Positions 32,862 to 44,829 are shown, counted from the stretch's first letter. The stretch is DNA of 64,000 nt from Ariolimax columbianus (GCA_036924085.1 JAVGWX010000011.1:21931739-21995738), one strand, 5' to 3'. The notes: generated from the sequence alone by a model not told the origin. Numbers and translations are program-made.

Positions 32862-34398
32862 CCTGACCCTGGCTAACATTCTCTGATCAGTGTGTTTTGT
32901 CTGACCAGACGTTAGCCTCATCGTCCCTGACCCTGGCTAACATTCTCTGATCAGTGTGTTTTGTCTGACCAGACGTTAGCCTCATCGTCCCTGACCCTGG
33001 CTAACATTCTCTGATCAGTGTGTTTTGTCTGACCAGACGTTAGCCTCATCGTCCCTGACCCTGGCTAACATTCTCTGATCAGTGTGTTTTGTCTGACCAG
33101 ACGTTAGCCTCATCGTCCCTGACCCTGGCTAACATTCTCTGATCAGTGTGTTTTGTCTGACCAGACGTTAGCCTCATCGTCCCTGACCCTGGCTAACATT
33201 CTCTGATCAGTGTGTTTTGTCTGACCAGACGTTAGCCTCATCGTCCCTGACCCTGGCTAACATTCTCTGATCAGTGTGTTTTGTCTGACCAGACGTTAGC
33301 CTCATCGTCCCTGACCCTGGCTAACATTCTCTGATCAGTGTGTTTTGTCTGACCAGACGTTAGCCTCATCGTCCCTGACCCTGGCTAACATTCTCTGATC
33401 AGTGTGTTTTGTCTGACCAGACGTTAGCCTCATCGTCCCTGACCCTGGCTAACATTCTCTGATCAGTGTGTTTTGTCTGACCAGACGTTAGCCTCATCGT
33501 CCGTGACCCTGGCTAACATTCTCTGATCAGTGTGTTTTGTCTGACCAGACGTTAGCCTCATCGTCCCTGACCCTGGCTAACATTCTCTGATCAGTGTGTT
33601 TTGTCTGACCAGACGTTAGCCTCATCGTCCCTGACCCTGGCTAACATTCTCTGATCAGTGTGTTTTGTCTGACCAGACGTTAGCCTCATCGTCCCTGACC
33701 CTGGCTAACATTCTCTGATCAGTGTGTTTTGTCTGACCAGACGTTAGCCTCATCGTCCCTGACCCTGGCTAACATTCTCTGATCAGTGTGTTTTGTCTGA
33801 CCAGACGTTAGCCTCATCGTCCCTGACCCTGGCTAACATTCTCTGATCAGTGTGTTTTGTCTGACCAGACGTTAGCCTCATCGTCCCTGACCCTGGCTAA
33901 CATTCTCTGATCAGTGTGTTTTGTCTGACCAGACGTTAGCCTCATCGTCCCTGACCCTGGCTAACATTCTCTGATCAGTGTGTTTTGTCTGACCAGACGT
34001 TAGCCTCATCGTCCCTGACCCTGGCTAACATTCTCTGATCAGTGTGTTTTGTCTGACCAGACGTTAGCCTCATCGTCCCTGACCCTGGCTAACATTCTCT
34101 GATCAGTGTGTTTTGTCTGACCAGACGTTAGCCTCATCGTCCCTGACCCTGGCTAACATTCTCTGATCAGTGTGTTTTGTCTGACCAGACGTTAGCCTCA
34201 TCGTCCCTGACCCTGGCTAACATTCTCTGATCAGTGTGTTTTGTCTGACCAGACGTTAGCCTCATCGTCCCTGACCCTGGCTAACATTCTCTGATCAGTG
34301 TGTTTTGTCTGACCAGACGTTAGCCTCATCGTCCCTGACCCTGGCTAACATTCTCTGATCAGTGTGCTTTGCGTGACCAGACGTTAGCATCATTATCC
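32862..34398. repeat. 64-bp satellite, 24 copies, nearly identical
   Basis: The unit is 64 bp: cctgaccctggctaacattc, tctgatcagtgtgttttgtc, tgaccagacgttagcctcat, cgtc. Only one internal substitution (near 33502) and a few in the last unit are visible. Each unit holds the inverted pair ggctaac/gttagcc around a palindromic ctgatcag. tgaccagac is shared with family 6. Confidence 0.97.
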
Positions 34399-34792
34399 CA
34401 AAGGTGGTTTGTTAAGAGCAGCATAGATGGCGCTTAACATACTGCTCGTCTACTTTGATCTAGTGTTTGAGTCAATTGAGATTACTTCGCATATCAGTTA
34501 ACCACCATTCGCGGTACTTGTCCCAGAGTAGCTGAGTAGTAAGGTCATCATCTTGATCCCGGCTGTTATAAATTTCTTGGCAGGCATACAGTGCGATAGG
34601 TTGCCATGATTTACCTACGTGGAGAAACGATCGTACCAAGACAACAAAACCGGTGTCTGCGAAACCACGAGGCACATCGGGATTCGCACTCGGCGTGTTG
34701 GAAGTTGGTTAGAATAGGAGAAATAGAAGTACACGCAAACGGACAACAGTTAAGTTAGGTAAATAAAAGTTTGCAAAATGGAGTTGGGATTC

Positions 34793-34965
34793 GGTGATCT
34801 CGAGGTAAAGTGTTTGCTTTGGGTGCTGGAGATCGCGGGTTTGAATAGCGGTGGATCCCGATTTTTTTCACGTGGATCTTCTGGTAAAAATTCCTTTGCG
34901 CAGTGAGATCGAACGATCGTTTTCTGTGTAGTGCGCCTTAAAGAGTGGGCTTAACGAACACTGCC
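34793..34965 (+). mobile_element. SINE4: tRNA-like repeat, copy 2
   Basis: Includes ggtgatctcgaggtaaagtg, gctggagatcgcgggtttga (degenerate B box) and tcccgatttttttcacgtgg, matching 31495-31680 in reverse. The stretch 34399-34792 before it has no gene. It contains gcagcatagatggcgcttaa...gatctagtgtttgagt, which resembles 38425-38500. Confidence 0.65.
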
Positions 34966-35081
34966 CGAACAAAATTCAAGTTACAAAAAGTTATTAATAC
35001 CTTTCTTCAGGTGGTTTGTTAGGAGCAGCTATAATAATAGCTGTCCATCGTTGTCGATGAGGACCGCCGACATCATCCTTG

Positions 35082-37343
35082 TCACAGATTTCCCTGTTGG
35101 GTGTGGGTGCGCATGTGGCTGATCAGGCCAATGCGGGCACGAAAACATCTGCTACATATCGGGCACACGAGGTTTATAGAAGGGGATGGTGTTCCCGCTG
35201 CTCGGGATTTCCGCGTCTCGCGTCTGCTCTGGACTTTCACAACACGGTCATCTTCACCGGCAGCTACACCCGATTTGACTGCGCTTCTCCAGTCAGATCT
35301 GTTTTGCGCAAGACATTCCCAGGTGTCGATGTCTATCTGGCAACTTTTTAGTGAGTCCTTCAGACCGTCTTTAAAACGTTTCTTTGGGCGCCCTCTCTCG
35401 CGCCATCCCTCTCTCAGCTTGCCGTAGAGAAACTTCTTTGGGAGCCGCTCGTCTGACATACGGACGAGGTGTCCGGCCCATCCTAGTCGTGCTTTTTCTA
35501 GCAGTGCATGGATGCTGGGCATGTTAGCCCTCGAGAGAACCTCGATGTCAGTGACACGATCTTGCCATCGGATGTGGAATATTCGCCTCAGGCAACCTGT
35601 GTGGAAGTGGTTTAACCTCCTTGCATGTCCAGAGTATACAGTCCAGCTTTCGCAAGCGTATAGTAGGGTTGGAATGATGGTTGCACGGTAGACTTTGAGT
35701 TTGGTCTTGACGCTAATGCCACGACGTGCCCAGACCATCGAGCGCATTCTGCCAAAGGCTGTGCTGGCCTTTGCTATTCTGCTTGCCACCTCATCGTCTA
35801 GGCTGATAGATCTCGACAGCGTGCTGCCCAGATATGTGAATTTGTCTACGGCATTCAACGTCTGCCCGCTGACTGTAGTCTCTGGTTTTGTGTACGGCAT
35901 GCCTGGTGCTGGTTGGTACATGACCTCTGTTTTTTTTTTGGCATTTATGGTCAGGCCAAAATTTTCGCATGCGGCAGAGAACTGGTCCATTCCAACCTGC
36001 ATGTTCAGTTCTGAGCTGCTCATTAGAGCGCAGTCGTCAGCAAATACAAGTTCCCTGATTATGTCGCCATCCACTTTGGTTTTGGCCTTCATTCTTCTGG
36101 AATTGAGTAATTTGCCATCTGTGCGGTACTTTGTGGGTATTCCAAGCTCCAATGATCTGAAGGCGTCTGTCATCGTGGCCGCGAAAATCATGCTGAACAA
36201 AGTCGGGGCGAGTACACATCCTTGTTTTACTCCGTTTGATACTAGAAACGTTTTAGAGATTGCACCGCTGTCCAGTACACGAGCACACATGCCTTCGTGT
36301 AGCTGTTTCACCATTGTTATGAACTTGTTGGGGCAGCCAAACTTAGACATTATCATCCACAGCCCTCCTCTGTTTACTGTATCAAATGCCTTTGTCAAAT
36401 CAATAAAGGTGGTGTACAAGGCCTGATTTTGTTCTCGACACTTCTCTTGTACTTGGCGAGCGGCAAAAATCATGTCCTCTGTTCCTCTTCCGGCTCTGAA
36501 TCCACATTGGCTTTCTGGGAGGGGGTGGCTTTGTTCAAGGTGTTTGTTGAGCCTGTTTAGCAGTAAGCGCGCTAGGATCTTGCCTGCTACGGAGAGTAGC
36601 GATATTCCACGATGATTGTCGCATTCCTGACGGTTGCCTTTTCTTTTGTACAGGTGAACGATTGAGGCGTCCTTTAACTCCTGCGGAATGTTACCTTCAG
36701 CCCACATGTGACAGAAGAGTTCAGTGATCCTTCTGGTGAGGGATCGGCCAGCTGTCTTATATACCTCTGCTGGTATTGCATCAGCTCCTGGAGCTTTTCC
36801 TATAGATAGTGAACTGATTGCCCTGTCGACTTCCTCCTCAGTAATGACTTCATCCAACGCCAGGTTCAGTTCCACCTGTGGCATTCGCCGGATGGCCTCT
36901 TCATTTATGGACGATGGGTGGTTTAGTATTTTGCAGAAGTGGTCTGCCCATCTGTCTAGAATCTGAACCTTATCTGTTAGCAGTACCCCATCCGCACTGC
37001 GAACTGGAGTATTACTAGAGGGCTGCGGGCCGTAGAGAGCTTTCAGTGCCTCGTAAAACCGTTTGGTGTCATGACGCTCGGCGAACATCTCAATTTCGTC
37101 AGCTCTTTTGCTGAGCCAGGAGTCTTGCATCTCTCTAAGCCTGGTCTGGACAGCTTTGCGTGCAGTATTGAAGGCAGTTTTTGCTTCCGGAGATGGTGTG
37201 TCCCTCTGGTATTCCCTGTGCGCTTCATGTTTTGCATCGAGAAGGCCCTGTATTTCTAGATCGTTCTCATCAAACCAGTTCTTATGCTTGCGCGTGAGTG
37301 GGCCAATGTGTTTAACAGCTGTATCGTAGAGTGTGTTTCTCAA
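35082..37343 (-). pseudogene. RTE-like RT with C-terminal C2H2 finger, 753-residue open frame
   Basis: This is the longest real open frame here. IGKAPGADAIPAEVY is at 181-195, HRGISLLS at 244-251, QCGFRAGRGTED at 279-290, motif A FIDLTKAFD at 313-321, motif B NGVKQGCVLAPTL at 370-382, catalytic FADD at 434-437 and YLGSTLS at 504-510. WAGHLVRMSDERLPK follows at 622-636, and a C2H2 finger (C727, C730, H743, H747) lies at the end. The start is not a true initiator: the reading continues upstream through a TAG at 37350-37352 in the same frame (DIEEN, stop, ASLRN). The RT core has no visible lesion. The protein would copy element RNA at a nicked site. The finger probably binds nucleic acid. Confidence 0.92.
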
Positions 37344-37349
37344 TGATGC

Positions 37350-37960
37350 CTAGTTCTCTTCGATGTCGTTCTTTTCAAAACGAAGCTCAGACAGTCTACC
37401 CTCAAGCTCTTCCTGGAATCCTCCTCTCGTGGGTTCGTATTTCAGCTGAGAGACATTTAGCCTCCTCTGTGGTTTCTTTCCATTAGGCGCATTTTGGGCT
37501 GGATCTTGAAGTTTAGATTGGCAATGACAAGTCGATGGTCGGTCCAATATTCTGCACCACAAATGCTCTTCGTTACCATAGCATCCGCTCGATCCCTACG
37601 TCTGATGATAATGTAGTCAATGAGGTGCCAGTGGCGGGACTTTGGGTGCAACCATGTGGTTCTATTTCGGACAGGAAGTCGGAAAGCTGTGTTTGTAATG
37701 AGTAGTTCATTTGCGGCACATGTCCTCAGAAGGAGCAGTCTGTTACTATTGCATTTTCCGATACCATGTCTGCCAATGGTCCCCTCCCAGGCTGTATGGT
37801 CTGTGCCAACCCTAGCGTTAAAATCACCGAGGATGACCAGTTTGTCAGATTTGGGGACTGCAGCGATGAGCGCCTCAAGGTCCTCATAAAACTTATCTTT
37901 TGTTTCCTGAAGATTTGTCATTGAGGGTGCGTATGCACTGATGAGTGTTGCATGGCGCCC
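37350..37960 (-). pseudogene. Endonuclease portion of the RTE-like element
   Basis: The upstream frame reads ATLISAYAPSMTNLQETKDK, then VILGDFNARVG, TTWLHPKSRHWHLIDYI and TDHRLVIANL. These are the APE-type motifs GDFN, the TW...IDYI strand and the catalytic DH. It shifts by one base near 37470 into the frame carrying SQLKYEPTRGGF and ending at the TAG before the RT frame. The ATG at 37921 is internal. The N-terminal third of the domain is missing by truncation at 37960. Confidence 0.87.
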
Positions 37961-38509
37961 TCCTATGGGTCAAGATGGCGCCGGACATGGTCACAGTCGA
38001 TTTCCCTCTTGATAAAACGGTGTTTTGTTTGTGTTTTCTATAACTCTCGGACTATTAACGTAATTCCTGGATGTAAATGTGCCGACTTGTGAATTATGCA
38101 TACTAATGTGAAAGAAGTGATGCAACGAAGTATATAACAGTGTATTTTTAGTCGTAAAAGGTAGACTAATGTGTACAGTTTCGATGGGATAAAGCGTGGC
38201 CGAAACTTGACCCGGTCAAAAGCTAGTGTCGCTCCGTGCTGTATCGTGACCCAGACAACGAAGCATGAACACAGAAACGAAGGAGGTCATCCTGACCCCG
38301 TCAAACATACGGTACTTCGGAAAGGAGCTCATCGCGCTTCGATCAGCACACTACGTCCCTTCAAACTTAGATATACATCTGTTGCGTGTGCTGAAAATAC
38401 ACTTAACCGAGGAGACATCGGAAGGAGCAGCTATAGTCGGCGCCTAACTGGCTGCGGGTCTACTTAGATCTATTATTTGAGTTTATTAAGATGAACTTCC
38501 ACATCGGTT
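37961..38509. other. No gene recognised
   Basis: The frames 38171-38467 and 38265-38447 (+) overlap and have no domain. The piece 38425-38505 (ggagcagctatag, ttagatctattatttgag, acatcggttaa) resembles 34405-34500 and may be a further old repeat. Confidence 0.45.
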
Positions 38510-38521
38510 AAACGACCCTCC

Positions 38522-38879
38522 GGGATCAAGATGATGAGCAGCGCATGAGCTGCAGTGGTCAGCGACCCATAGCTGACTGCTAGCGTCAGGGCCAGCAGAA
38601 CAGAGCTGCCAAGACCCTTCAACACCTCCACGCGGTGATCCTGGATAACAGGCTGCAGCAGGGCAGACTGGCTAAGAAGAAGGGATCAAAGAGGGAATGC
38701 TAACCCGGTACTAAAAAAATGCTTGCTGAAGTCGGATGTGTTGGACCGAAAGGTGCAAATATCGCAGTCAAGCTGTAAACTACGACACAACGCATTCCGC
38801 TCTCTGGACTATATTCTGCTACTTAAGCCCTTTTAGGGCTTGGTAGCGGGAGATTTAGAACGAACGAAGCCAGCCAGCC
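38522..38879 (+). mobile_element. SINE-A copy, full length, with 12-bp TSD
   Basis: Starts gggatcaagatgatgagcag and ends gagatttagaacgaacgaag with ccagccagcc. The exact direct repeat aaacgaccctcc flanks it at 38510-38521 and 38880-38891. The tail here is (CCAG)n, not (GAA)n. Confidence 0.95.
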
Positions 38880-38891
38880 AAACGACCCTCC

Positions 38892-38955
38892 TAACTGGTT
38901 AAATACAGACTGTGAAGTCTTCTAAGCCAGTATAAAGACGTTAAGTTAAGTTAAA
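38892..38955 (+). mobile_element. CR1-like LINE, extreme 3' end with (TTAAG) tail
   Basis: taactggttaaatacagact, gaagtcttctaagccagtat, aaagacgttaagttaagtta. Only the last ~60 bp are present. They immediately follow the SINE-A target duplication. The stretch 38956-39334 shows no recognisable gene. Confidence 0.82.
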
Positions 38956-39334
38956 TAGCTTAGACATGCCATAACTAACAGTTATATCCTCTAAAAGACA
39001 ACCTTCACCAGAGGGGTGAAAGAAAACAAGATGGACGCATAACAACATGGTGGCGTATGCTGGAAGACTACCTTAGACCACTGAGAGGAAAACTGCCCAG
39101 ACGCACATGAAAAGAATTCTCTACAGAAGCCTTATGTGTCACGAATCACGCCGCGAATAAATTGAGTTCACCAAATTACAATATTCCCCAGTGTTTTCAA
39201 TACTTCAAACTCTCTATATCAGATTACTGGTTCTGCACGAAAACAGAACTTCAAATAATATTTGTCTATCCCAAAATTCGCTTTTTTTCCCACTTTCTGC
39301 CTTTTTGGTTTTGTTATTTTGAGTTTAGTTGTTT

Positions 39335-39748
39335 CTTCTTCTTCTTCTTCATCGTTCACAGTCAGATATCAACCTTTATTTTTTCGAAAAAAGCAGCGGT
39401 CATCCTGAGGCTGTCGACACTGCCATAGAACTTATCTAGTGTTACCACTGGTGACGGCCACATCTGCTTTCTCTGATCCTCGTATGTCGGGCAGTTTTGC
39501 AGCAAATGTTCAGCGGTCATTTTCCCGGTACCACACGGGCATTCGTCAGTGCCACCTATCTTCAATTTGTTGAATAGGTGGTTCCTAAGTCTATTGTGGC
39601 CAGTGCGAAGTCTGAAGACAACGACCTGCTCTCTTCGTTTCAACTGGTAATAGGCATCGTTTTTTGTGTAGCCAGTATGTTCGGTTTCCCATTTGGTCAT
39701 GTATCTAGCTCTAATAAGCCGTTTTGACTCTTCGTATGTCATACTAGT
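39335..39748 (-). mobile_element. I-type element, 5'-truncated copy with 13-bp TSD
   Basis: The open frame (39742-39362) covers the C-terminal block: TKWETEHTGYTKNDAYYQLK, VVFRLRTGHNRLR and ECPCGTGKMTAEHLLQNC. The GAA tail is plus-strand ttcttcttcttc at 39334-39350. The exact direct repeat agtttagttgttt flanks it at 39322-39334 and 39749-39761. The frame is intact and close in sequence to the 12.7-kb element, which suggests recent insertion. Confidence 0.95.
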
Positions 39749-39761
39749 AGTTTAGTTGTTT

Positions 39762-40149
39762 AAATATATATATATTTTTTTTTAACAAATGAGCGTTGAT
39801 ATTTAATATTTTACTGTGATGTCCTGAAGGGAGCAAATTATGTCCAACTGATGCAGGCGATAACGCCTCTCCGCAACCGTCAGTATTTTTACGGATTACA
39901 GAGTGTGTCCGTGTTTTCTATGCGATGTATACAGGTGGGGAAAGTTTTTGTGAGTGTTTGTGGTTATATCTAGGAGTGTTGTACATTTGTATCGTGGGAC
40001 GTTCAACCATTTTTTTAAACGATAATGTTAAATACAATTTAGATACTGCTGAAGATGATACTTCCTTAATTAGTCGTTCCTTTTCTATCTTTTAGGAATA
40101 GAGGATTTTTATCTTACTGACGTAACCGACCTTATTCTACTCTGGAATG
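39762..40149. other. No gene recognised
   Basis: AT-rich, with a short TA run near 39763. No motif was found. Confidence 0.5.
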
Positions 40150-40630
40150 TATATTCTTCTACCTTACTGATTTAGTTGCTCCTGTTCTAAAATAGGGTGT
40201 AGAGCCTTCTACCTCACTTAGTCGCTTCTCTTCTTCCCTGGGGTGTAGGGTCTTCTACCTCACTTAGTCGCTCTATTCTACCCTGGGGTGTAGAGCCATC
40301 TACCCCACTTAGTCGCTTCTCTTCTACCCTGGAGTGTAGAGTCTTCTACCTCACTTAGTAGCTCCTCTTCTACCCTGGGGTGTAGGGTCTTCTACCTTCC
40401 TTAGTCGCTCTCTTCTACCCTGGGGTGTAGGGTCTTCTACCTCACTTAGTCGCTCTTTTCTACCATTGGATGTGCAGCCTTCTACCTTACTTTGTCGCTC
40501 TCTACCTTACTTAGTAGCTCGTCTTCTACCTTCAGGTGTAGGGTCTTCTACCTTACTCAGTCGCTCTCTTCTACCATTGGGTGTGCAGCCTTCTACCTTA
40601 CTTAGAAGCTCCTCTTCTACCCTGGAGTGT
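40150..40630. repeat. ~46-bp minisatellite grown from the RT-G 3' end
   Basis: About 10 units with cttagtcgctcctcttctac, then cctggggtgtagggtcttct. The single-copy version is the 3' end of RT-G at about 6825-6865 (cttagtcgctcctcttctac). The array sits exactly at the 3' side of the second RT-G copy. Confidence 0.88.
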
Positions 40631-40639
40631 ATAGATGTT

Positions 40640-42240
40640 TACCACAAAGATCTTCCAGACCATTATATCCCCTGACTTTCTCTTGGCCTGGTTCCAATCT
40701 AGTCCACGGTTTCTTATAGACTGTCTAATATTGCCATCTCTGCGGACTTTAGTCGTCCTTGGAGTCTGGATCATCGACTCCTTGCTTCCCTTGACTGTCG
40801 TAGTAGACGATTTGCTTTCATTCTGCAGACATACCAAACCACGGAAGTTAACATTGCTCCACGAGTCTGCAAACGCTGGTCCTCGTGATCTTGTCATATT
40901 TTCCAATTTCCTGATGTCCGACCTTGCCAATTTGTTGTTGCTTCGAAAACCATCTTCAGATTTATAATTTCTGTCGCTTGGAGCTGGTTTTTCTGGACCA
41001 TTGTCCTTGCATTCGACTCTCATCGATAAGTCAAAACTGGTACATTTGTGCAGTTGTATACATCCATCTTAGTTTTCTGACTTATTTCTCTGCTGCTGAG
41101 TAATCCTGTATTTTTCTTTCTCCTGTTGAGTAATCTTGTATTTTTCTTTCTGCTGTTGAGCAATCTTGAATTTTTCTTTCTGCTGTTGAGTAATCTTGTA
41201 TTTTTCTTTCTGCTGTTGAGTAATCCTGTATTTTTCTTTCTGCTGCTGAATAATCCTGTATTTTTCTTTCTGCTGTTGAGCAATCCTGTATTTGTCTTTC
41301 TCCTGTTGAGTAATCTTGTATTTTTCTTTCTGCTGTTGAGTAATCTTGAGTTTTTCTTTCTGCTGTTGAGTAATCTTGTATTTTTCTTTCTGCTGTTGAG
41401 TAATCTTGTATTTTTCTTTCTGCTGTTGAGTAATCTTGAATTTTTCTTTCTGCTGTTGAGTAATCCTGTATTTGTCTTTCTGCTGCTGAATAATCCTGTA
41501 TTTTTCTTTCTGCTGTTGAGTAATCCTGTATTTTTCTTTCTGCTGCTAATCCTGTATTTTTCTTTCTTCTGTTGCCGTCTCACTTTCTATTGGCTCTAGC
41601 TCAAGTGTCGTGGTATGCATTTATCTTTCGCCTCTTCCATGACTCGATAAACAAGTTTCCCTATTTTACTGCAGGTCTCGTTTACGCTGTCTATCCACCT
41701 TTTCCTCGGTCTACCTCTCACCCTGATGTTCTCATGTAGAAGGTGCTAAAACAATCCTCTATTTATGGCATGAAAAAGTGTAAGCTGCTACCTTTAAAGT
41801 AGCCTATAATACCTTCCTTCTGGTTAAATACAACTCCAAAGTATTTGGACTGCTTGACCTGTTCCAAGGGCTGATCACTCAAATGTCATCTTTCTTATCT
41901 CTTCTGGAGACCAACGTAGTTTATTTTTTGTAACTACTAATAACCATCCCTCTCTTCCCCGGCTCTTCTCCCCAGATTTGAAGGCTGGTGTGAAGAGGTG
42001 CATCTGATTTAGTAATTAGGCCCACAATTAGGTCCACAGGTCCACAATCAGGCCCACATCATCGGCAAACGCCAACTCCGATTTATAGACTGGTCTTATC
42101 TTCCAGTACCCCACTGAGTACTTTGTGATGCTCTCCTTCCAGGTTTTGGTTACGTCATCCATGAGCAGTATGTAGAGGTAGGGTCATATAATATTGACCT
42201 GTCTGATACAACTTGTGGTCTTCAAGTCCTCTGACGTGTG
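40640..42240 (-). pseudogene. RT-G: second, heavily decayed copy with two internal arrays
   Basis: The minus strand near 42085-42050 gives ELAFADDVG, the RT catalytic motif. Next come DAPLHTSLQIWGEE-like and LVVTKNKLRWSPEEIRK-like pieces (about 42010-41890), matching 7628-7450 in order. Further downstream are the 30-bp array and a segment near 40830-40740 comparable to 7050-6950. Frames are broken throughout. Confidence 0.68.
41097..41575 (-). repeat. 30-bp minisatellite, 16 copies, in RT-G coding sequence
   Basis: The unit is 30 bp, taatcttgtatttttctttc then tgctgttgag. It codes LLNSRKKNT(R/G) on the minus strand. The single-copy RT-G at about 7275-7320 has a comparable LSKRK stretch at this place. 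The 187-residue (-) and 157-residue (+) frames are artefacts of a 10-codon unit. Confidence 0.92.
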
Positions 42241-43940
42241 GTTTCCTGTAACATTCAAGGCTCTTCAGCAGATCTGATAAAAACTATATTTGTATATTAC
42301 GTATATCTTGGCCAACTCATTTCAAATACGGAAGGGATATCGTTCAAATAATTGTAATGGCCAAAAATACGTTTAACAGCATGAGAGATACACTTCTGTC
42401 AAAGCAGATATCTCAGATCTTAAAAATGAGAATCATAAAATGCTATCTGCTTTAAGTTTTGATGGAGTAGAAAACTGGACCTTGACAATGTGAATGGAGA
42501 AACGTATTGAGCCCTTTGAAAAACCAATAATTCTGAAACAACGGGATCTGGAACAACTTCAGGTGAAACATACACTTCTGAAATAAATAAATCTGAAAAA
42601 TAAAATGCTTTGGTCTGTAAGCTCACCACAATGGGGATTAAATTGTCTATCCCCACCTTCTTGAACAAACTTATGTGAATCGTCAGGGAGTCTTAATCAA
42701 TGTTTCACCTGCCCCTGATTACTCTTGACCCCCACGACTATGATCACAGCTGCTTCCCTCTATAAGAAGTGTCTGTCTGATCTCGTGTAGGCTGATTTTC
42801 GTAGCAATATTTTTTTCTCCCGAAAGTTGCTGACTCCATTTACAACCTTCATCAGTCAGTTTTTACGAGGGAAAAACAGTAAATGGGTCATAAATGGCCA
42901 TTAGAAAGAACAAAATAAGAGACTAACTTGAAAATTATTATTGCCCTACCATCATCATCATCATTATCATAGGCGTTTCATTCTCTGCAGACCATGCGTG
43001 TGGCGCCCAGTGTGTAGTCTCTCAGGGCGCAAGCCTGGGCGCTGAATATGGAGACCCTGGGCTGCCCAAACTGCAGGATCCCCATCTCGGTCTCGCTGGT
43101 GTAATCTAAAGGAATACAAAGCATGACAATTTGGAACAGCTCAGCTGCAGGAGCTGCCGGAATGAATTCGCAATTTTGAAACCATCCGCCTTAGGTGCAC
43201 CGCTCTAGATTTTCTGTCTGGGGTTACTCCCGTACACATTTCCGAGGTTTCCACAAGACAGTGGAATCGTTGCCCGTAGATGCTAGTTACTCAAGACATC
43301 CGATTATACTCTTGTCGTCCCAGAATTAGCCAGCACTCCCTGGCACTTCTGGGTTTAATGTCAGAGCCCCCCCCCCCCCTATTCTCCTAGGCGAACTGCA
43401 TGGACAGGCTAACGAGATTCGTCTACCCGGATTTAGAGTCAGAGTTTACCTTCTCTTAGATTGGCTGCCAACCAAGGCTAATGAGGTCAATCTGCTTGCC
43501 CAGCTTTACCGCTGAATACTCGGTCGAGCCCCACAGCAGGCTCTGTATGAAACAGGGGGCCCCTCATGAAGGTACTGATGGGGACTCAATAATGTAGGAA
43601 AGATCATTGGCATGGAAACACCTGGAAAGGAGAGTCTATAACAGACGCTTCACTTTCCTTTAAACGAGCGGGAAGTTGCTGCAGCGTATCTCAGTCCTAC
43701 CACCAAATGACATCTTTAGAAGCTACCAACTACGTTTTCCAATCATCCCATTTTTGTGTGTGATCTACTTACTGACTTACCCTATTACTTCATGCTTAGA
43801 CAGCAGCAACAGCTCCTTCAGTCTTCAGAACCGCAGCACGCCTGTTGCCTAGCCATTACTTACCGCCAATCTAAATGACCAGATACTTACCACGGTTGCA
43901 TAATCCCTTTAGTTAAATATGTGGCTTTTTCAGATTTTGA
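42241..43940. other. No gene recognised; (CAT)n and a C tract
   Basis: A (CAT)n run lies at about 42952-42974 and a C14 run near 43366. Frames are short and without motifs. Confidence 0.45.
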
Positions 43941-44394
43941 CTAACCTCTCCGATTTGGGATTGTCTTCTTGAACTTCGTCCATGAGATTCTGGCTTCCCG
44001 GTCTCCCCTTTCACTGTTAGCCATTATCAGATGGTTTGTCGGCGATATTGTGTCGATTTCGTCGCTGACCAAGTACAAGGGCAATATTGGTGTTGGAATC
44101 TTTCGGAAACCTAAGCCAATGCACTTTGTGTGCCTTTGCGGTGGCTGTTCTTTTAACAAAAAGATGTGTACATTATGAAGCTGCTAACCACAATCACACC
44201 CTAGTCTTCGGTGGAACGCTTGGAAAACTGCGGTTGGTGTATTCTTTGCTTCAAAGACCAACACGGTTATTGGGCGAACTTATTTCCATTTACGGTCTCC
44301 ATCAGGTCGCGTCAGAGGTTTCGATTTCAAGAGATTTTCGAGTGTTCTACAACGATGTTTGGTATCTTCAGCGTTCTCGCGCTGCCGAAGACGA
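43941..44394. other. Overlapping short frames without recognisable domains
   Basis: Frames 43941-44159 (-), 43969-44178 (+) and 44087-44521 (+) overlap. The last ends in a SINE-A fragment, so it cannot be a normal gene as drawn. Confidence 0.4.
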
Positions 44395-44540
44395 ATGTGT
44401 CGGACCGAAAGGTGCAAATATCGCAGTCAAGCTGTACACTAGCGACACAACGCATTCCATTCTCCTGACTACATCCTGCTACTTGCAAAGTCCGGTTCAG
44501 GGCTTGGTGTCTAGAGATTGAGAACAAACGATGAAGAAGA
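44395..44540 (+). mobile_element. SINE-A, 3' half, with (GAA) tail
   Basis: gtcggaccgaaaggtgcaaa, atcgcagtcaagctgtacac, gggcttggtgtctagagatt, gagaacaaacgatgaagaag. The 5' half is missing. Confidence 0.85.
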
Positions 44541-44585
44541 AGAAACGTCCTTCGTAGATCATATGCTGTTTAGCTCTTCTTCTTC

Positions 44586-44617
<32 letters not shown>

Positions 44618-44765
44618 CTTCTGCCTCTCATCCTCCTCTTCCTCTTCTTATCCTTCTCCTTTTGCTCTTATTGTTCTTCCTCCCCCCTCCTCCACTTCTT
44701 CTTCCTCGTTTTCTTCCTCTTAATCTTGCTCAACTTCTTCTTTCTTCATCTTTCATCATTGCTGC
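44541..44765. repeat. Pyrimidine-rich tract with (TTC)n
   Basis: (TTC)~14 at about 44576-44620, then irregular CCTCTT sequence. It lies between the SINE-A fragment and the RNase H-C relic. Confidence 0.88.
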
Positions 44766-44829
44766 TGGTATTGTTTTTGAATACCCACAATGAGTAGGGT
44801 AACTCTTTTGAGCGCCCTAATAAGGACAA

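Larger units (their letters stand above)
35040..37960 (-). mobile_element. RTE-like non-LTR retrotransposon, 5' truncated, nearly whole
   Basis: About 2.9 kb with the C-terminal part of an APE endonuclease and a complete RT, ending after the RT-downstream zinc finger at 35082. The short 3' UTR contains ggtcctcatcgacaacgatg. The element lacks RNase H, as RTE-type elements do. At 37960 it stops within the endonuclease, next to unrelated sequence. No exact TSD was found. Only one nonsense codon and one frameshift separate its domains. Confidence 0.85.

Noticed and set aside
32862..34398. CRISPR array
   Set aside because: Units are identical head to tail with no unique spacers, there are no cas genes, and the setting is a eukaryotic genome. 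The same applies to all other arrays.
35082..37343. Host C2H2 zinc-finger gene
   Set aside because: The single finger is at the end of a complete RT, which is a known arrangement in RTE-like elements.
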